In this document: in pieces, positions 26,377 to 33,946 of the stretch | Layout of the letters: each line of letters opens with the position of its first letter | Numbering within the stretch: the first letter of the stretch is position 1 | Position numbers and translations under genes: made by a program | The notes under the pieces: model-generated | The model's input: the letters and a program-made list of their open reading frames with translations, nothing else | Told to the model about the DNA's origin: nothing | The model's database searches: none | Assembly (NCBI GenBank): GCA_963787645.1 | Contig: CAWBDS010000009.1 | Location: 248,001-312,000 of the forward strand | Reading direction: 5' to 3' | Length of the DNA stretch: 64,000 nucleotides | Origin: Palsa-504 sp963787645 | GTDB lineage: Bacteria; Actinomycetota; Actinomycetes; Streptosporangiales; Streptosporangiaceae

Positions 26377-26854
26377 CCCCGCATCCCAGCACGGCCATGA
26401 TCGGGGACGGAAACCTCGCTCGAGGATATCTCCCTAGCCGCAGTGGCCGACCGCGGGCGGCGCGAGCGGAGTGAAACTGGCAATCCACCACACCGTAGAG
26501 TGGTGGAACCCGGGTTTCACCACCCATGGCTTCGCGGGAGCAGCGCACCGCGAAGCACGCCGTGCTCTCTGGCAACGCCAGCACCAGCGGTAATCCGGCC
26601 GCGGCGCGAACCCGCGCGACCTGCCCAAAGCAGACGCTGACGACACCGCATTCCTCGGCCACTCCGGTTAACTGCATATCCTGGACCTCGCTATTACCGG
26701 GGTAACGGTCCACGACGATGGGCGGGCGGGGCGGCTGGGGCAGAACTTCACGAGGTGTTCAGCGGGGCCTGGAATAGCGCAGCTGGGGGCTTACGGTTGC
26801 TAGGTGGTGAAGGTTGGGTCGTTACTGCGCAAGGCTGGGGGTCACCAGTAGCCG
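26377..26854. other. 478-bp gene-free region holding a repeat copy
   Basis: No convincing gene. 26461-26662 is a copy of the repeat described separately. The remainder includes the palindrome TTACCGGGGTAA near 26693-26704 and then GC-rich sequence up to the PHP gene. Confidence 0.6.
26461..26662. repeat. Dispersed repeat, copy A (lacking the IS)
   Basis: About 200 bp strongly similar to sequence flanking the IS at 59135-60730. Its first 33 bp match 59098-59130 and the part from 26501 onward matches 60737-60898. It contains the near-palindrome GGTGGAACCC-GGGTTTCACC and a hairpin CTTCGCG-N12-CGCGAAG. At 26495-26498 it has GTAG where the other copy has CTAA plus the IS. Both copies keep a short minus-strand frame reading AEECGVVS and GQVARVR, so the repeat may derive from a coding element. 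Confidence 0.8.
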
Positions 26855-27727
26855 ATGAGCTACCCAGATCAACTAGATGAACCTCATCTGACCAGCGAGA
26901 ACTATAGTCCGCCGACGGACAACCACGTGCACACCCAGTGGTCGTGGGACGCTCCGGGCGAGGCGTCGATGGCGCGCAGTTGCGAGCAGGCGCTGGCCGT
27001 GGGGCTGCCCGCGGTGGCCTTCACCGATCACCTGGACTTTACCGTCCCCACCGATGGCGACCAGATCGCCGAGGAACACGTCCACCCGCGGCCGTACGCC
27101 CAGATGCACGTGCTGGACGTGCCCGGCTACCTGGCCAGCATCCAGGCGTGCCGCGAGCGCTATCCGGACCTGCGCATCCTCACCGGCGCCGAGATCGGGG
27201 AGGCCCACATGTGGGCCGCGAGCGCGCGGGCGGTGATGGCCCAGGGCCGGTTCGACCGGATCCTCGGCTCGCTGCACGCGATCCCGTTCGACGGGAAGCT
27301 AACCGCGGCCGACGACCTGTTCCAGCGGATGCCCGCCGACCAGGTGATGCGGCTGTACTTCGCGGAGTTGCTGCGGCTGGTCGAGGGCAGCGACATCTTC
27401 GGCGTGCTGGCCCATCACGACTTCCCGCGGCGGATGTGGCCGCGGAACACGGCGCCTTATGACGAGCGGACCTTCGAGCCGGAGATCCGGGCCGTGCTGC
27501 GGGCGCTGGCCGCGAGCGGGCGGGTCCTGGAGGTCAACACGAAGAGCCCGCTGGCTTCGGTCGAGCTGCTGAGCTGGTGGCGGGACAGCGGGGGAACCGC
27601 GGTGTCGTTCGGCAGCGACGCGCACCAGCCCTGGCGGGTCGGCGCTCGGTTCAAGCTGGCGGTCGACGTGGTCGAGGCGGCCGGCTTTCGGGCGGGCCGG
27701 GATCGGTTCGATTTCTGGCGACGGTGA
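26855..27727 (+). CDS. PHP-domain phosphatase (histidinol-phosphatase-like)
   Basis: 290 residues. PHP metal motifs are in order: DNHVHTQWSWD (HxH), AFTDHLDF, GAEIGE, ILGSLHAI, LAHHDFPRR and GSDAHQPWRVG. Such trinuclear-metal hydrolases include HisK-type histidinol-phosphate phosphatases; with no his genes nearby, another phosphoester is equally possible. ATG 26855 has a poor SD. Confidence 0.88.
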   Translation: MSYPDQLDEPHLTSENYSPPTDNHVHTQWSWDAPGEASMARSCEQALAVGLPAVAFTDHLDFTVPTDGDQIAEEHVHPRPYAQMHVLDVPGYLASIQACRERYPDLRILTGAEIGEAHMWAASARAVMAQGRFDRILGSLHAIPFDGKLTAADDLFQRMPADQVMRLYFAELLRLVEGSDIFGVLAHHDFPRRMWPRNTAPYDERTFEPEIRAVLRALAASGRVLEVNTKSPLASVELLSWWRDSGGTAVSFGSDAHQPWRVGARFKLAVDVVEAAGFRAGRDRFDFWRR

Positions 27728-27741
27728 GTGAGCTAAGGGGC

Positions 27742-27793
27742 CGGCGGCGGTCCGGACGCCCGAGCGCCGGAGGAAGGGTCCGGGCCGCCGCCG
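27742..27793. terminator. Bidirectional terminator hairpin
   Basis: 16-bp stem CGGCGGCGGTCCGGAC / GTCCGGGCCGCCGCCG with one G-T pair and a 20-nt loop, lying between two convergent genes. Likely ends both transcripts. Confidence 0.7.
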
Positions 27794-27800
27794 ACGGCTC

Positions 27801-28127
27801 TTAGGTCCAGGTGTCGCCGAAGCGGGCGGTCATGTCGTCCCAGCTTTCATCGTCGGGGCGGCGCTTCGGGGTGTCCGGCTCCTGATCATCCAGGGCGGCC
27901 CGGGGCAGAGGGATTTCTCGGCTCTGGCAGTGGACGGCGAAGCGCAGCTCGGCGTAGTAGGTCTCGCGGTCGCGGACTTCGGCGCGTGCCTCGACGGGGG
28001 GCCGGTAGTCCGGGCGGCCGGCTCCGATCTCTCGGAAGGGAAGGCCGGCCGAGGGCTCGGCCCCGTCGTCCGGCGACCGGCCCTCGTCCTCATACCTGCT
28101 GGCCACGACCCACACCTCGAATACCAC
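27801..28127 (-). CDS. Conserved-looking hypothetical protein, 108 aa
   Basis: Hydrophilic, acidic protein (pattern RETYYAELRFAVHCQSREIP, then DDESWDDMTARFGDTWT) with no TM or signal peptide. GTG start at 28127. Not recognised. Convergent with the PHP gene and separated by a shared terminator, which supports it being a real transcription unit. Confidence 0.6.
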   Translation of the reverse strand: MVFEVWVVASRYEDEGRSPDDGAEPSAGLPFREIGAGRPDYRPPVEARAEVRDRETYYAELRFAVHCQSREIPLPRAALDDQEPDTPKRRPDDESWDDMTARFGDTWT

Positions 28128-28357
28128 TGCGATCTACGACGTTGCCCCGCCAGCTAACACGGCCCGCAGGCGGTGCGACGTCTGCTTAAACACGATGCGA
28201 AGTTGTTTCGCTACCATTTGTAGTGTAACCGAATGTGGCGTATCCAATGCAACCGGTAACGGGTAATAGTTCCCTATCTTCCAGGTGACGGTCTACGGAC
28301 GGTCAGAAACGCACTCTCCCGAGGCGTCATGAAGCTAGTGATACCACTGTGAACACG
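28128..28357. other. Gene-free AT-richer promoter region
   Basis: 230 bp with lower GC than its surroundings (for example CATTTGTAGTGTAACCGAAT at 28215-28234). No open frame with coding character. It probably carries the promoter of the 108-aa gene; I see no clear -35/-10 pair. Confidence 0.4.
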
Positions 28358-28386
28358 GGGCGTGGCTGAGGGCGAGCACCACGCCC
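28358..28386 (-). terminator. Terminator-like hairpin after AIM24 gene
   Basis: GGGCGTGG / CCACGCCC, perfect 8-bp stem with a 13-nt loop, 20 bp beyond the stop of the minus-strand AIM24 gene. Confidence 0.5.
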
Positions 28387-28406
28387 GTTCCGTCAAAAGA
28401 TCCTGA

Positions 28407-29168
28407 TTACTGTCCGCGCATGAAGTCACCGAGGATGCCGCCGACGGCGCCCGCCCCGGCGGCCTGTGGCGCGTCCTGGCGAGCCAGGTACGGCTCGAGG
28501 CTGTGGGCGAGCACGGGCAGCGGCATCGACTGCAGCCAGATCTGCCCGGGGCCGGTGAGCGCGACCAGGTGGAACCCGTCGCTGCCGAAGGCCAGGTTCA
28601 TGATGCCGGGCAGCCGGGTGATGGTGAACTCGACGCTGTCCTCGAACATCCCCACGTGCCCCGGGTGCGCCATCAGGGTCTGACCGGGAGCCAGGGTGTA
28701 GTGCACTAGTTCGCCGGACAACTCGATCCAGGCCCGGCCCTGGCCCTCGAGCTTTTGCAGGATGAACCCGTCACCGCCCCACAGGCCGCCGCGGAAGCTC
28801 TGCTGCAGCCCGACGCTGGGCGTGATGCCCGGCGTGCCGCACAGCCAGCCGTGGCGGTGCACGAAGAACCCGTGGCCCGAGGCGATGTCGACCGGCATGA
28901 TGTGGCCCGGCAGCTTGGCCGCGAACGTCACCATGCCCGCGCCGGAGACCGCTTCGTAGTGGGTGACGAACAGCCCGCCGCCGCCCAGCACGCGCTTGAG
29001 GCCCTGCATGAGACCGCCGCCGGCCGGTCCGCCGGCGCCGGTGCGCTGAGTGAGCTGGATGTTCGGGGTCATCCAGGACAGCTCGCCGTGGGTGGAGACC
29101 ACCTGCTCGCCCTGCTCCAGGGTGACCTCGAGAACCGGCATCGTGGTGCCCTTGATTTCAGCATGCAT
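28407..29168 (-). CDS. AIM24-family protein (TIGR00266-like)
   Basis: 253 residues, all beta, with the tandem AIM24 fold: LEVTLEQGEQVVSTHGELSW, GGGLFVTHYEAVSGAGMVTF, GWLCGTPGITPSVGLQQSFR and SGELVHYTLAPGQTLMAHPG. Family members are common in actinobacteria, often in several copies; the biochemical role is unknown. Start fixed by a TAGGCT box exactly 6 nt before ATG 29168. Confidence 0.9.
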   Translation of the reverse strand: MHAEIKGTTMPVLEVTLEQGEQVVSTHGELSWMTPNIQLTQRTGAGGPAGGGLMQGLKRVLGGGGLFVTHYEAVSGAGMVTFAAKLPGHIMPVDIASGHGFFVHRHGWLCGTPGITPSVGLQQSFRGGLWGGDGFILQKLEGQGRAWIELSGELVHYTLAPGQTLMAHPGHVGMFEDSVEFTITRLPGIMNLAFGSDGFHLVALTGPGQIWLQSMPLPVLAHSLEPYLARQDAPQAAGAGAVGGILGDFMRGQ

Positions 29169-29174
29169 GGCCCG

Positions 29175-29180
29175 AGCCTA
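29175..29180 (-). promoter_or_regulatory. -10 box of a leaderless promoter (AIM24)
   Basis: TAGGCT (minus strand) followed by 6 nt and the ATG at 29168. Confidence 0.5.
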
Positions 29181-29243
29181 CCGCCGGGGGTGGCTGTCCG
29201 ATTTCCGCTAGTACCAGTGGCCGGGGGCTGGCATTGTGGAGAG

Positions 29244-30842
29244 GTGGATGACGAGCGGCAGTACCAGGCGGCGATCAGCAAGGACGCGCGCTTCGACGGG
29301 GTATTCTTCATCGCGGTGACCTCGACGGGCATCTACTGCCGCCCGTCGTGCCCGGCGATCACCCCCAAGCGCGAGAACATGCGGTTCTACCGCACCGCGG
29401 CCGCGGCCCAGGAGGCGGGCTTCCGGGCCTGCAAGCGATGCCGCCCGGACGCCTCCCCCGGCTCGCCGGAATGGAACATCCGGGCCGACGTGGTTGGCCG
29501 GGCCATGCGGCTGATCGCCGACGGCGCGGTCGACCGGGACGGCGTTTCCGGGCTGGCGGAGCGGCTGGGTTACGAACAGCGTCAGGTCCGCCGGCTGATC
29601 ACGGCCGAGCTCGGGGCGGGGCCGCTGGCCATCGCCCGGGCACAGCGGGCCCAGACGGCCCGGATACTGACCGAGACCACCACGCTCCCGCTGTCGGAGA
29701 TCGCCTTCGCGGCCGGCTTCACCAGCATCAGGCAGTTCAACGACACGATCCGCGAGGTGTTCGCGGTGACGCCCACGGAGCTGAGGGAGGCGCGCGATCG
29801 TGCGGCCCGCGGTCGCGCGGCCCGCGGGGACCGCCGGTCCCCCGGCCGCGCGACACTACGGCGAGCCACCGCAGCGGGCCTGCGGGGGGTGGAAGGGGGG
29901 TCGTCCCCCCTGGGTATAGAGCTGCGGCTGCCGTATAGGGCGCCGATCGACATCGAGCGGATGATCGGGTTCCTGGCCGCCCGGGCCATTCCCGGCGTGG
30001 AGGCGGTGGAAGACGGGCGGTACCGGCGGACGCTGCTGCTGCCGAACGGCACCGGCATCTTGTCGGTGGGCCCGGGCGACGGCTTCATCGACTGCGAGCT
30101 GCAGCTGGCGGACCTGCGTGACCTGACCGCCGCGGTCCAGCGCTGCCGGCGGCTGCTCGACCTGGACGCGGACCCGTCCGCCATCGCGGCTGACCTGGCC
30201 GCCTCCGGCACGGTGCTGGGGCCGCTGGCCGCGGCCAACCCCGGCCGGCGGGTGCCCGGGCACGTGGACGGGAACGAGCTCGCGCTGCGGGCCGTGCTCG
30301 GCCAGCAGGTGTCGGTGGCCGCGGCCCGGCGCCTGGGGGCGCGGCTGGTGGCCGCCTACGGCAAGCCGCTCGAGCGGCCGGACGGCACGCTGACGCACTG
30401 CTTCCCGACCGCGGAGACGGTGGCCGCGGCCGATCCGGGGACGCTGCCCATGCCGCGGGCCCGGGCCGGCGCGCTGACCGGGCTGGCCGCCGCGCTGGCC
30501 GCCGGGGACCTGTCCCTGGACCCCGGCGCCGAGCGGGACCGCGCCGAGGCGGGCCTGCTCGCACTGCCCGGCATCGGGCCGTGGACCGCCGCGTACATCC
30601 GGATGCGGGCGCTGTCCGACCCGGACGCGTTCCTGCCCGGTGACGTCGGGGTGCTCGAGGCGCTCGGACGCCTGGGCGCGATCCCGGCCGGGGGCCGCCC
30701 GGTCACTGGCGGCCAGGGCCGCGGGCCGGCGGCGCGCTCGCGGGCGGCCAAGGCCGCGGGGGAGCTGGCCGAAGCCTGGCGGCCGTGGCGGTCTTACGCG
30801 GTACAGCACTTGTGGGCCTACTTGGAGGAGAATCAGTCATGA
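29244..30842 (+). CDS. Ada-like / AlkA fusion: methylphosphotriester sensor and 3-methyladenine glycosylase
   Basis: 532-residue alkylation-repair protein. The Ada zinc domain (1-80) has Cys32, Cys36, Cys63 and Cys66 (IYCRPSCP, ACKRCRPD); Cys32 would accept methyl from phosphotriesters. An AraC-type HTH (about 85-185; IAFAAGFTSIRQFNDTIREV) follows, then an AlkA N-terminal domain (about 225-310) and an HhH-GPD glycosylase (LRAVLGQQVSVAAARRLGAR, LLALPGIGPWTAAYIRMRAL). The GPW..AY helix-hairpin-helix and later Asp (FLPGDVGV) are intact. GTG 29244 chosen because the Ada domain begins at once. Overlaps ogt by 4 nt. Confidence 0.93.
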   Translation: MDDERQYQAAISKDARFDGVFFIAVTSTGIYCRPSCPAITPKRENMRFYRTAAAAQEAGFRACKRCRPDASPGSPEWNIRADVVGRAMRLIADGAVDRDGVSGLAERLGYEQRQVRRLITAELGAGPLAIARAQRAQTARILTETTTLPLSEIAFAAGFTSIRQFNDTIREVFAVTPTELREARDRAARGRAARGDRRSPGRATLRRATAAGLRGVEGGSSPLGIELRLPYRAPIDIERMIGFLAARAIPGVEAVEDGRYRRTLLLPNGTGILSVGPGDGFIDCELQLADLRDLTAAVQRCRRLLDLDADPSAIAADLAASGTVLGPLAAANPGRRVPGHVDGNELALRAVLGQQVSVAAARRLGARLVAAYGKPLERPDGTLTHCFPTAETVAAADPGTLPMPRARAGALTGLAAALAAGDLSLDPGAERDRAEAGLLALPGIGPWTAAYIRMRALSDPDAFLPGDVGVLEALGRLGAIPAGGRPVTGGQGRGPAARSRAAKAAGELAEAWRPWRSYAVQHLWAYLEENQS

Positions 30843-31369
30843 CCAGCCCGTTCGTGGCGCCGGAGCGCGATGCCCCGCGCCTTTCCCACATCATCAACTC
30901 GCCCATCGGCCGGCTTTTGCTGACCGGCGACGGACACGCCCTGACCGGCCTGTGGATGCTGGACGCCGATCGTCACGCGGCCCGCGTCGAGGAAGGGCTG
31001 ACGCTGGAGCCCGAGGCGTTCGGGGAGGTGGCGACGCAGCTCGAGGAGTACTTCGCGGGCGACCGCAAGGAGTTCACCGTGCCGCTGGCCCCGAGCGGGA
31101 CACCGTTCCAGATGGCCGTCTGGACCGAGCTGACCAAGATCCCGTACGGCAGCACGGTCAGCTACGGCGACATCGCCCGGGCCCTAGGCAAGCGGCTGGT
31201 CGCCTCGCGTGCGGTGGGCCTGGCCAACGGATCCAACCCGATCTCGATCATCGTGCCGTGCCACCGGGTGATCGGCGCCGACGGCAGCCTGACCGGGTAT
31301 GGCGGTGGCCTGGAGCGCAAGGACCTGCTGCTGCGGCTGGAGGGCGCCGGTCCGATCACGCTGTGGTAA
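30839..31369 (+). CDS. ogt: Methylated-DNA-protein-cysteine methyltransferase
   Basis: 176-residue O6-methylguanine repair protein. The active site is ISIIVPCHRVIG with acceptor Cys141; the helix-turn-helix is PYGSTVSYGDIARALG and the recognition helix Arg is in ASRAVGLANG. The ATGA overlap with the Ada-AlkA gene makes a two-gene adaptive-response operon. Confidence 0.95.
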   Translation: MTSPFVAPERDAPRLSHIINSPIGRLLLTGDGHALTGLWMLDADRHAARVEEGLTLEPEAFGEVATQLEEYFAGDRKEFTVPLAPSGTPFQMAVWTELTKIPYGSTVSYGDIARALGKRLVASRAVGLANGSNPISIIVPCHRVIGADGSLTGYGGGLERKDLLLRLEGAGPITLW

Positions 31370-31476
31370 CGGCGCGGACGCGATGGAACGGATGGCCCGC
31401 CGGGTGCGTCAAACTCGCATGATGGAACTACGCCTGGCTGCGCGGACGCCCAGGGCACCTGGGCGTACTTGGGACT

Positions 31477-32085
31477 GTGGGTGTTGCGGGGGCCGGGCTG
31501 CTGTTCGCGGCGGTATCCGGTTGCGGGTCGGTCGCGGCGTCGGATTCCGCGTCGGCCCCGGCTTCGGGTGCGGCTTCCGCTTCGGCTTCGGCTTCCGCTG
31601 CGGCGGCGGCCGGCGGGACGGCGCCCATGGCGCAGACCGGGTGCGCCGGGGTGGACCAGGCCACCGCGGTCTCGATCCGCCGGCAGCTGCATCTCATGGT
31701 GCCGGTCGGGACGAACCCGCTGGCCAGAACCACCTACCGGCAGGAGGCGCAGGTACGGGCGCTGTTCGGCCAGCTGTGCGCGGCGGTGACCCATCCGGCT
31801 CCGCCGCAGATGATGCACTGCCCGGCCGACTTCGGGAGTCAGTGGATCGGCACGTTCTACGACGGCTCGCGGGTACTGGCCACGTTCACCTACACCGCCT
31901 CGGGATGCGAGCGGGTGAGCGTCAGCGGGGCGGGCAAGACCAAGTCCACGATGGTGGTCGGCCGCGCGGCGGCCGCGGCACCGCATCTGGCGGCCGACCT
32001 GGCCGCGCTGGTCGGCGCGCCCAAGCCGGGAACCATGCAGCCCCAGAGCGGGGTCAACCCGGGCGGCCCGAACAAGCCCGCTTAG
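31477..32085 (+). CDS. Putative lipoprotein with Ser/Ala linker
   Basis: 202 residues. A hydrophobic start ends in the lipobox-like AAVSGC, followed by a Ser/Ala-rich linker and a globular part with four Cys (TGCAGVDQATAVSIRRQL, LFGQLCAAVTHP, MMHCPADFGSQW, TASGCERVS). GTG 31477 gives a short signal without basic residues; the frame is open back to 31423 and contains upstream arginines, so a non-standard start a little upstream is possible. Looks surface-attached; function unknown. Confidence 0.65.
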   Translation: MGVAGAGLLFAAVSGCGSVAASDSASAPASGAASASASASAAAAAGGTAPMAQTGCAGVDQATAVSIRRQLHLMVPVGTNPLARTTYRQEAQVRALFGQLCAAVTHPAPPQMMHCPADFGSQWIGTFYDGSRVLATFTYTASGCERVSVSGAGKTKSTMVVGRAAAAAPHLAADLAALVGAPKPGTMQPQSGVNPGGPNKPA

Positions 32086-32127
32086 CGGCTGCCGGTCAGC
32101 GCAGGTTTTGGGTCAGGGCCGGTCGGG

Positions 32128-32370
32128 TCAGGGCAGGTTGCCTGACTCGTCGAGGTCGAACTCGCCGTCCTTGACCCCGAGGACGAACGCGTCCCACTCG
32201 GCCTCGGTGAAGTACAGCTTGTCGCCCTCGGGGTGGGCCGCGTCGTACATCACGTACAGTTTGGCCTCGCCGGCCTTGTGCGGAGCGGCCGAGGTGTCGG
32301 TGGTGACGTACACCTCGACGCGGCTGTCTTCGGCGTCAGGCGCTGACGCGTCGTCACCCGGTGTGTGCAT
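32128..32370 (-). CDS. DUF397-like small protein
   Basis: 80 residues; the C-terminal FTEAEWDAFVLGVKDGEFDL is the DUF397 hallmark. Such proteins usually partner XRE regulators in actinobacteria, but none is adjacent here. It is divergent from the NUDIX gene, with only 33 bp between the start codons. Confidence 0.8.
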   Translation of the reverse strand: MHTPGDDASAPDAEDSRVEVYVTTDTSAAPHKAGEAKLYVMYDAAHPEGDKLYFTEAEWDAFVLGVKDGEFDLDESGNLP

Positions 32371-32376
32371 GCGCTC

Positions 32377-32397
32377 AGGCTACTGCCTCGATAGGGT
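32377..32397. promoter_or_regulatory. Back-to-back leaderless promoters (DUF397 and NUDIX)
   Basis: Minus-strand TAGCCT (32377-32382) is 6 nt from ATG 32370; plus-strand TAGGGT (32392-32397) is 6 nt from GTG 32404. Both start codons are therefore set by -10 boxes in a 33-bp divergent gap, where the -35 regions must overlap. Confidence 0.55.
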
Positions 32398-32403
32398 CGG
32401 TTC

Positions 32404-32916
32404 GTGCCCGACGCCGCCAGCAAACAGTTCTCGGCCAGCGAGCAGGCCGCGTGGTTCGCCGGACTGCCCACCATGTTCGCCGCCGCGGCGGCCCTGTTCA
32501 CCGATCCGGCCGGGCGGGTGCTGCTGGTCAAGCCCAACTACCGGGACCACTGGTCGCTGGCGGGCGGGATTCTGGACCAGGGCGAGCCGCCGCACGTCGG
32601 TTGCCGGCGCGAGGTCGCCGAGGAACTCGGGATCGACGTCGAGCCGGGCCCGCTGCTGGTCGTCGCGTGGTCGGCGCCCGACGGCCTGCGGCCCAAGCCG
32701 ATGGTGCATTTCGTCTTCGACGGCGGCGTGCTGGCCGGCGACACCCCGATCCGGCTGCAGGAGTCCGAGCTGGACGACTACCGGTACGTCGACGCCGACG
32801 ACCTGCCCAGCTATCTCCCGCCGCTGATCAGCACCCGGGTGCGCGCCGGGCTGCGCAGCCGCGGCACCGGCGCCACCGCCTACCTGCCCTGGCCCCCGCC
32901 GTCACCGGGCGCCTAG
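32404..32916 (+). CDS. NUDIX hydrolase
   Basis: 170 residues. The Nudix box GX5EX7REVAEELGI is complete (GGILDQGEPPHVGCRREVAE then ELGI), with preceding beta strands AAAALFTDPAGRVLLVKPNY. Hydrolyses a nucleoside diphosphate linked to some moiety; specificity cannot be told. Its stop overlaps the end of the convergent DUF2277 gene. Confidence 0.92.
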   Translation: MPDAASKQFSASEQAAWFAGLPTMFAAAAALFTDPAGRVLLVKPNYRDHWSLAGGILDQGEPPHVGCRREVAEELGIDVEPGPLLVVAWSAPDGLRPKPMVHFVFDGGVLAGDTPIRLQESELDDYRYVDADDLPSYLPPLISTRVRAGLRSRGTGATAYLPWPPPSPGA

Positions 32917-33137
32917 GCCGGACGCCGGGCCGGGGACCGGACTTCCAGCTGGTCGAGCAGGGTCGCGGTGGCGGCGGCTACGGCATCCACGGCGGCGCCG
33001 AAGGCCTCGGCGTTGTGCCCGGCGGGCGTGCGGAAACCGCTGATCTTCCGCACGTACTGCAGGGCGGCGGCTCGGACGTCGTCGTCGGTGACCTGCTCGG
33101 CGAAGGGCGGACGAAGGGTCTTGATGCTGCGGCACAT
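32913..33137 (-). CDS. DUF2277-family protein
   Basis: 74 residues beginning MCRSIKTLRPPFAEQVTDDD, the signature of DUF2277; continues AAALQYVRKISGFRTPAGHN. I chose ATG 33137, the conserved start, with a TACCGT box 7 nt upstream (33145-33150); an 18-residue longer frame is unlikely. Function unknown. Confidence 0.88.
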   Translation of the reverse strand: MCRSIKTLRPPFAEQVTDDDVRAAALQYVRKISGFRTPAGHNAEAFGAAVDAVAAATATLLDQLEVRSPARRPA

Positions 33138-33171
33138 GATTCTGACGGTACCTGCCTGGGGCGTCCGGGGG

Positions 33172-33933
33172 TCATCCGCCCGGATTAACACTGTCGAGGC
33201 CGAGGAGGCCTTCCAGGCCTACGGTGAGGCCTTCGGGGAGGGTGGCCAGGTTACGGACGGCCAGCAGGACGCCGGGCATGAACGAGGCCCGGTCCAGGGA
33301 GTCGTGCCGGATGGTCAGCGTCTCCCCCTGGCCGCCGAACAGCACCTCCTGGTGCGCGACCAGGCCGGTCACCCGCACCGAGTGCACGTGAACCTCGTCC
33401 ACGGTGGCCCCTCGCGCGCCGGGCAGCTGCGAGACGGTGGCGTCCGGGGGCGGGCCGAGGCCGGCCTCGGCGCGGGCCGCGCCGATCATCGACGCGGTGC
33501 GCAGCGCGGTCCCGGACGGAGCGTCGGCCTTGGCCGCGTGGTGCAGTTCGATTACTTCGGCCGAGGGGAAGAAGCGGGCGGCCTGCTCGGCGAAGCGCAT
33601 CATCAAGATCGCGCCGACGGAGAAGTTCGGCACGACCAGGACGCGGGCGCCCTGGTGATCCTCCAGCCAGCCCTGCACCTTATCCAGCCGGTCCTCGCCG
33701 AAGCCGGAGGTGCCGATCACCACGTCCACGTCGTGCTCGACGCACCAGCGCAGGTTGTCCATGACCGCGCCGGGATGGGTGAAGTCGACCACGACGTCGC
33801 ATCCGGTCAGCGGGGCCCGGTCGTCGCCCAGGTCGACCTGGGCGGCAACGTACAGGTCCGGGGCCTCGCTGACCGCGCGGATCACCTCGAGCCCCATCCG
33901 CCCGCGCGCGCCGATTACCCCGACCTTGATCAT
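33172..33933 (-). CDS. dapB: 4-hydroxy-tetrahydrodipicolinate reductase
   Basis: 253 residues; NAD(P)H-dependent step of the diaminopimelate/lysine pathway. The nucleotide loop is MIKVGVIGARGRMG; the catalytic signature VIELHHAAKADAPSGTAL is complete, and substrate contacts VVDFTHPGAV and GTSGF are present. ATG 33933 lies 14 bp after the M16 peptidase gene, consistent with the conserved rpsO-pnp-peptidase-dapB order. Confidence 0.96.
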   Translation of the reverse strand: MIKVGVIGARGRMGLEVIRAVSEAPDLYVAAQVDLGDDRAPLTGCDVVVDFTHPGAVMDNLRWCVEHDVDVVIGTSGFGEDRLDKVQGWLEDHQGARVLVVPNFSVGAILMMRFAEQAARFFPSAEVIELHHAAKADAPSGTALRTASMIGAARAEAGLGPPPDATVSQLPGARGATVDEVHVHSVRVTGLVAHQEVLFGGQGETLTIRHDSLDRASFMPGVLLAVRNLATLPEGLTVGLEGLLGLDSVNPGG

Positions 33934-33946
33934 CGTGATCCTAGGG

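Noticed and set aside
26342..26713. Small gene on the minus strand of repeat copy A (AEECGVVS, GQVARVR)
   Set aside because: Its counterpart in copy B shares the start but changes frame halfway, so it is not maintained as one protein; kept as a note under the repeat.
28128..28357. tRNA or small RNA in the AT-richer gap
   Set aside because: No cloverleaf or convincing promoter-terminator pair could be drawn.
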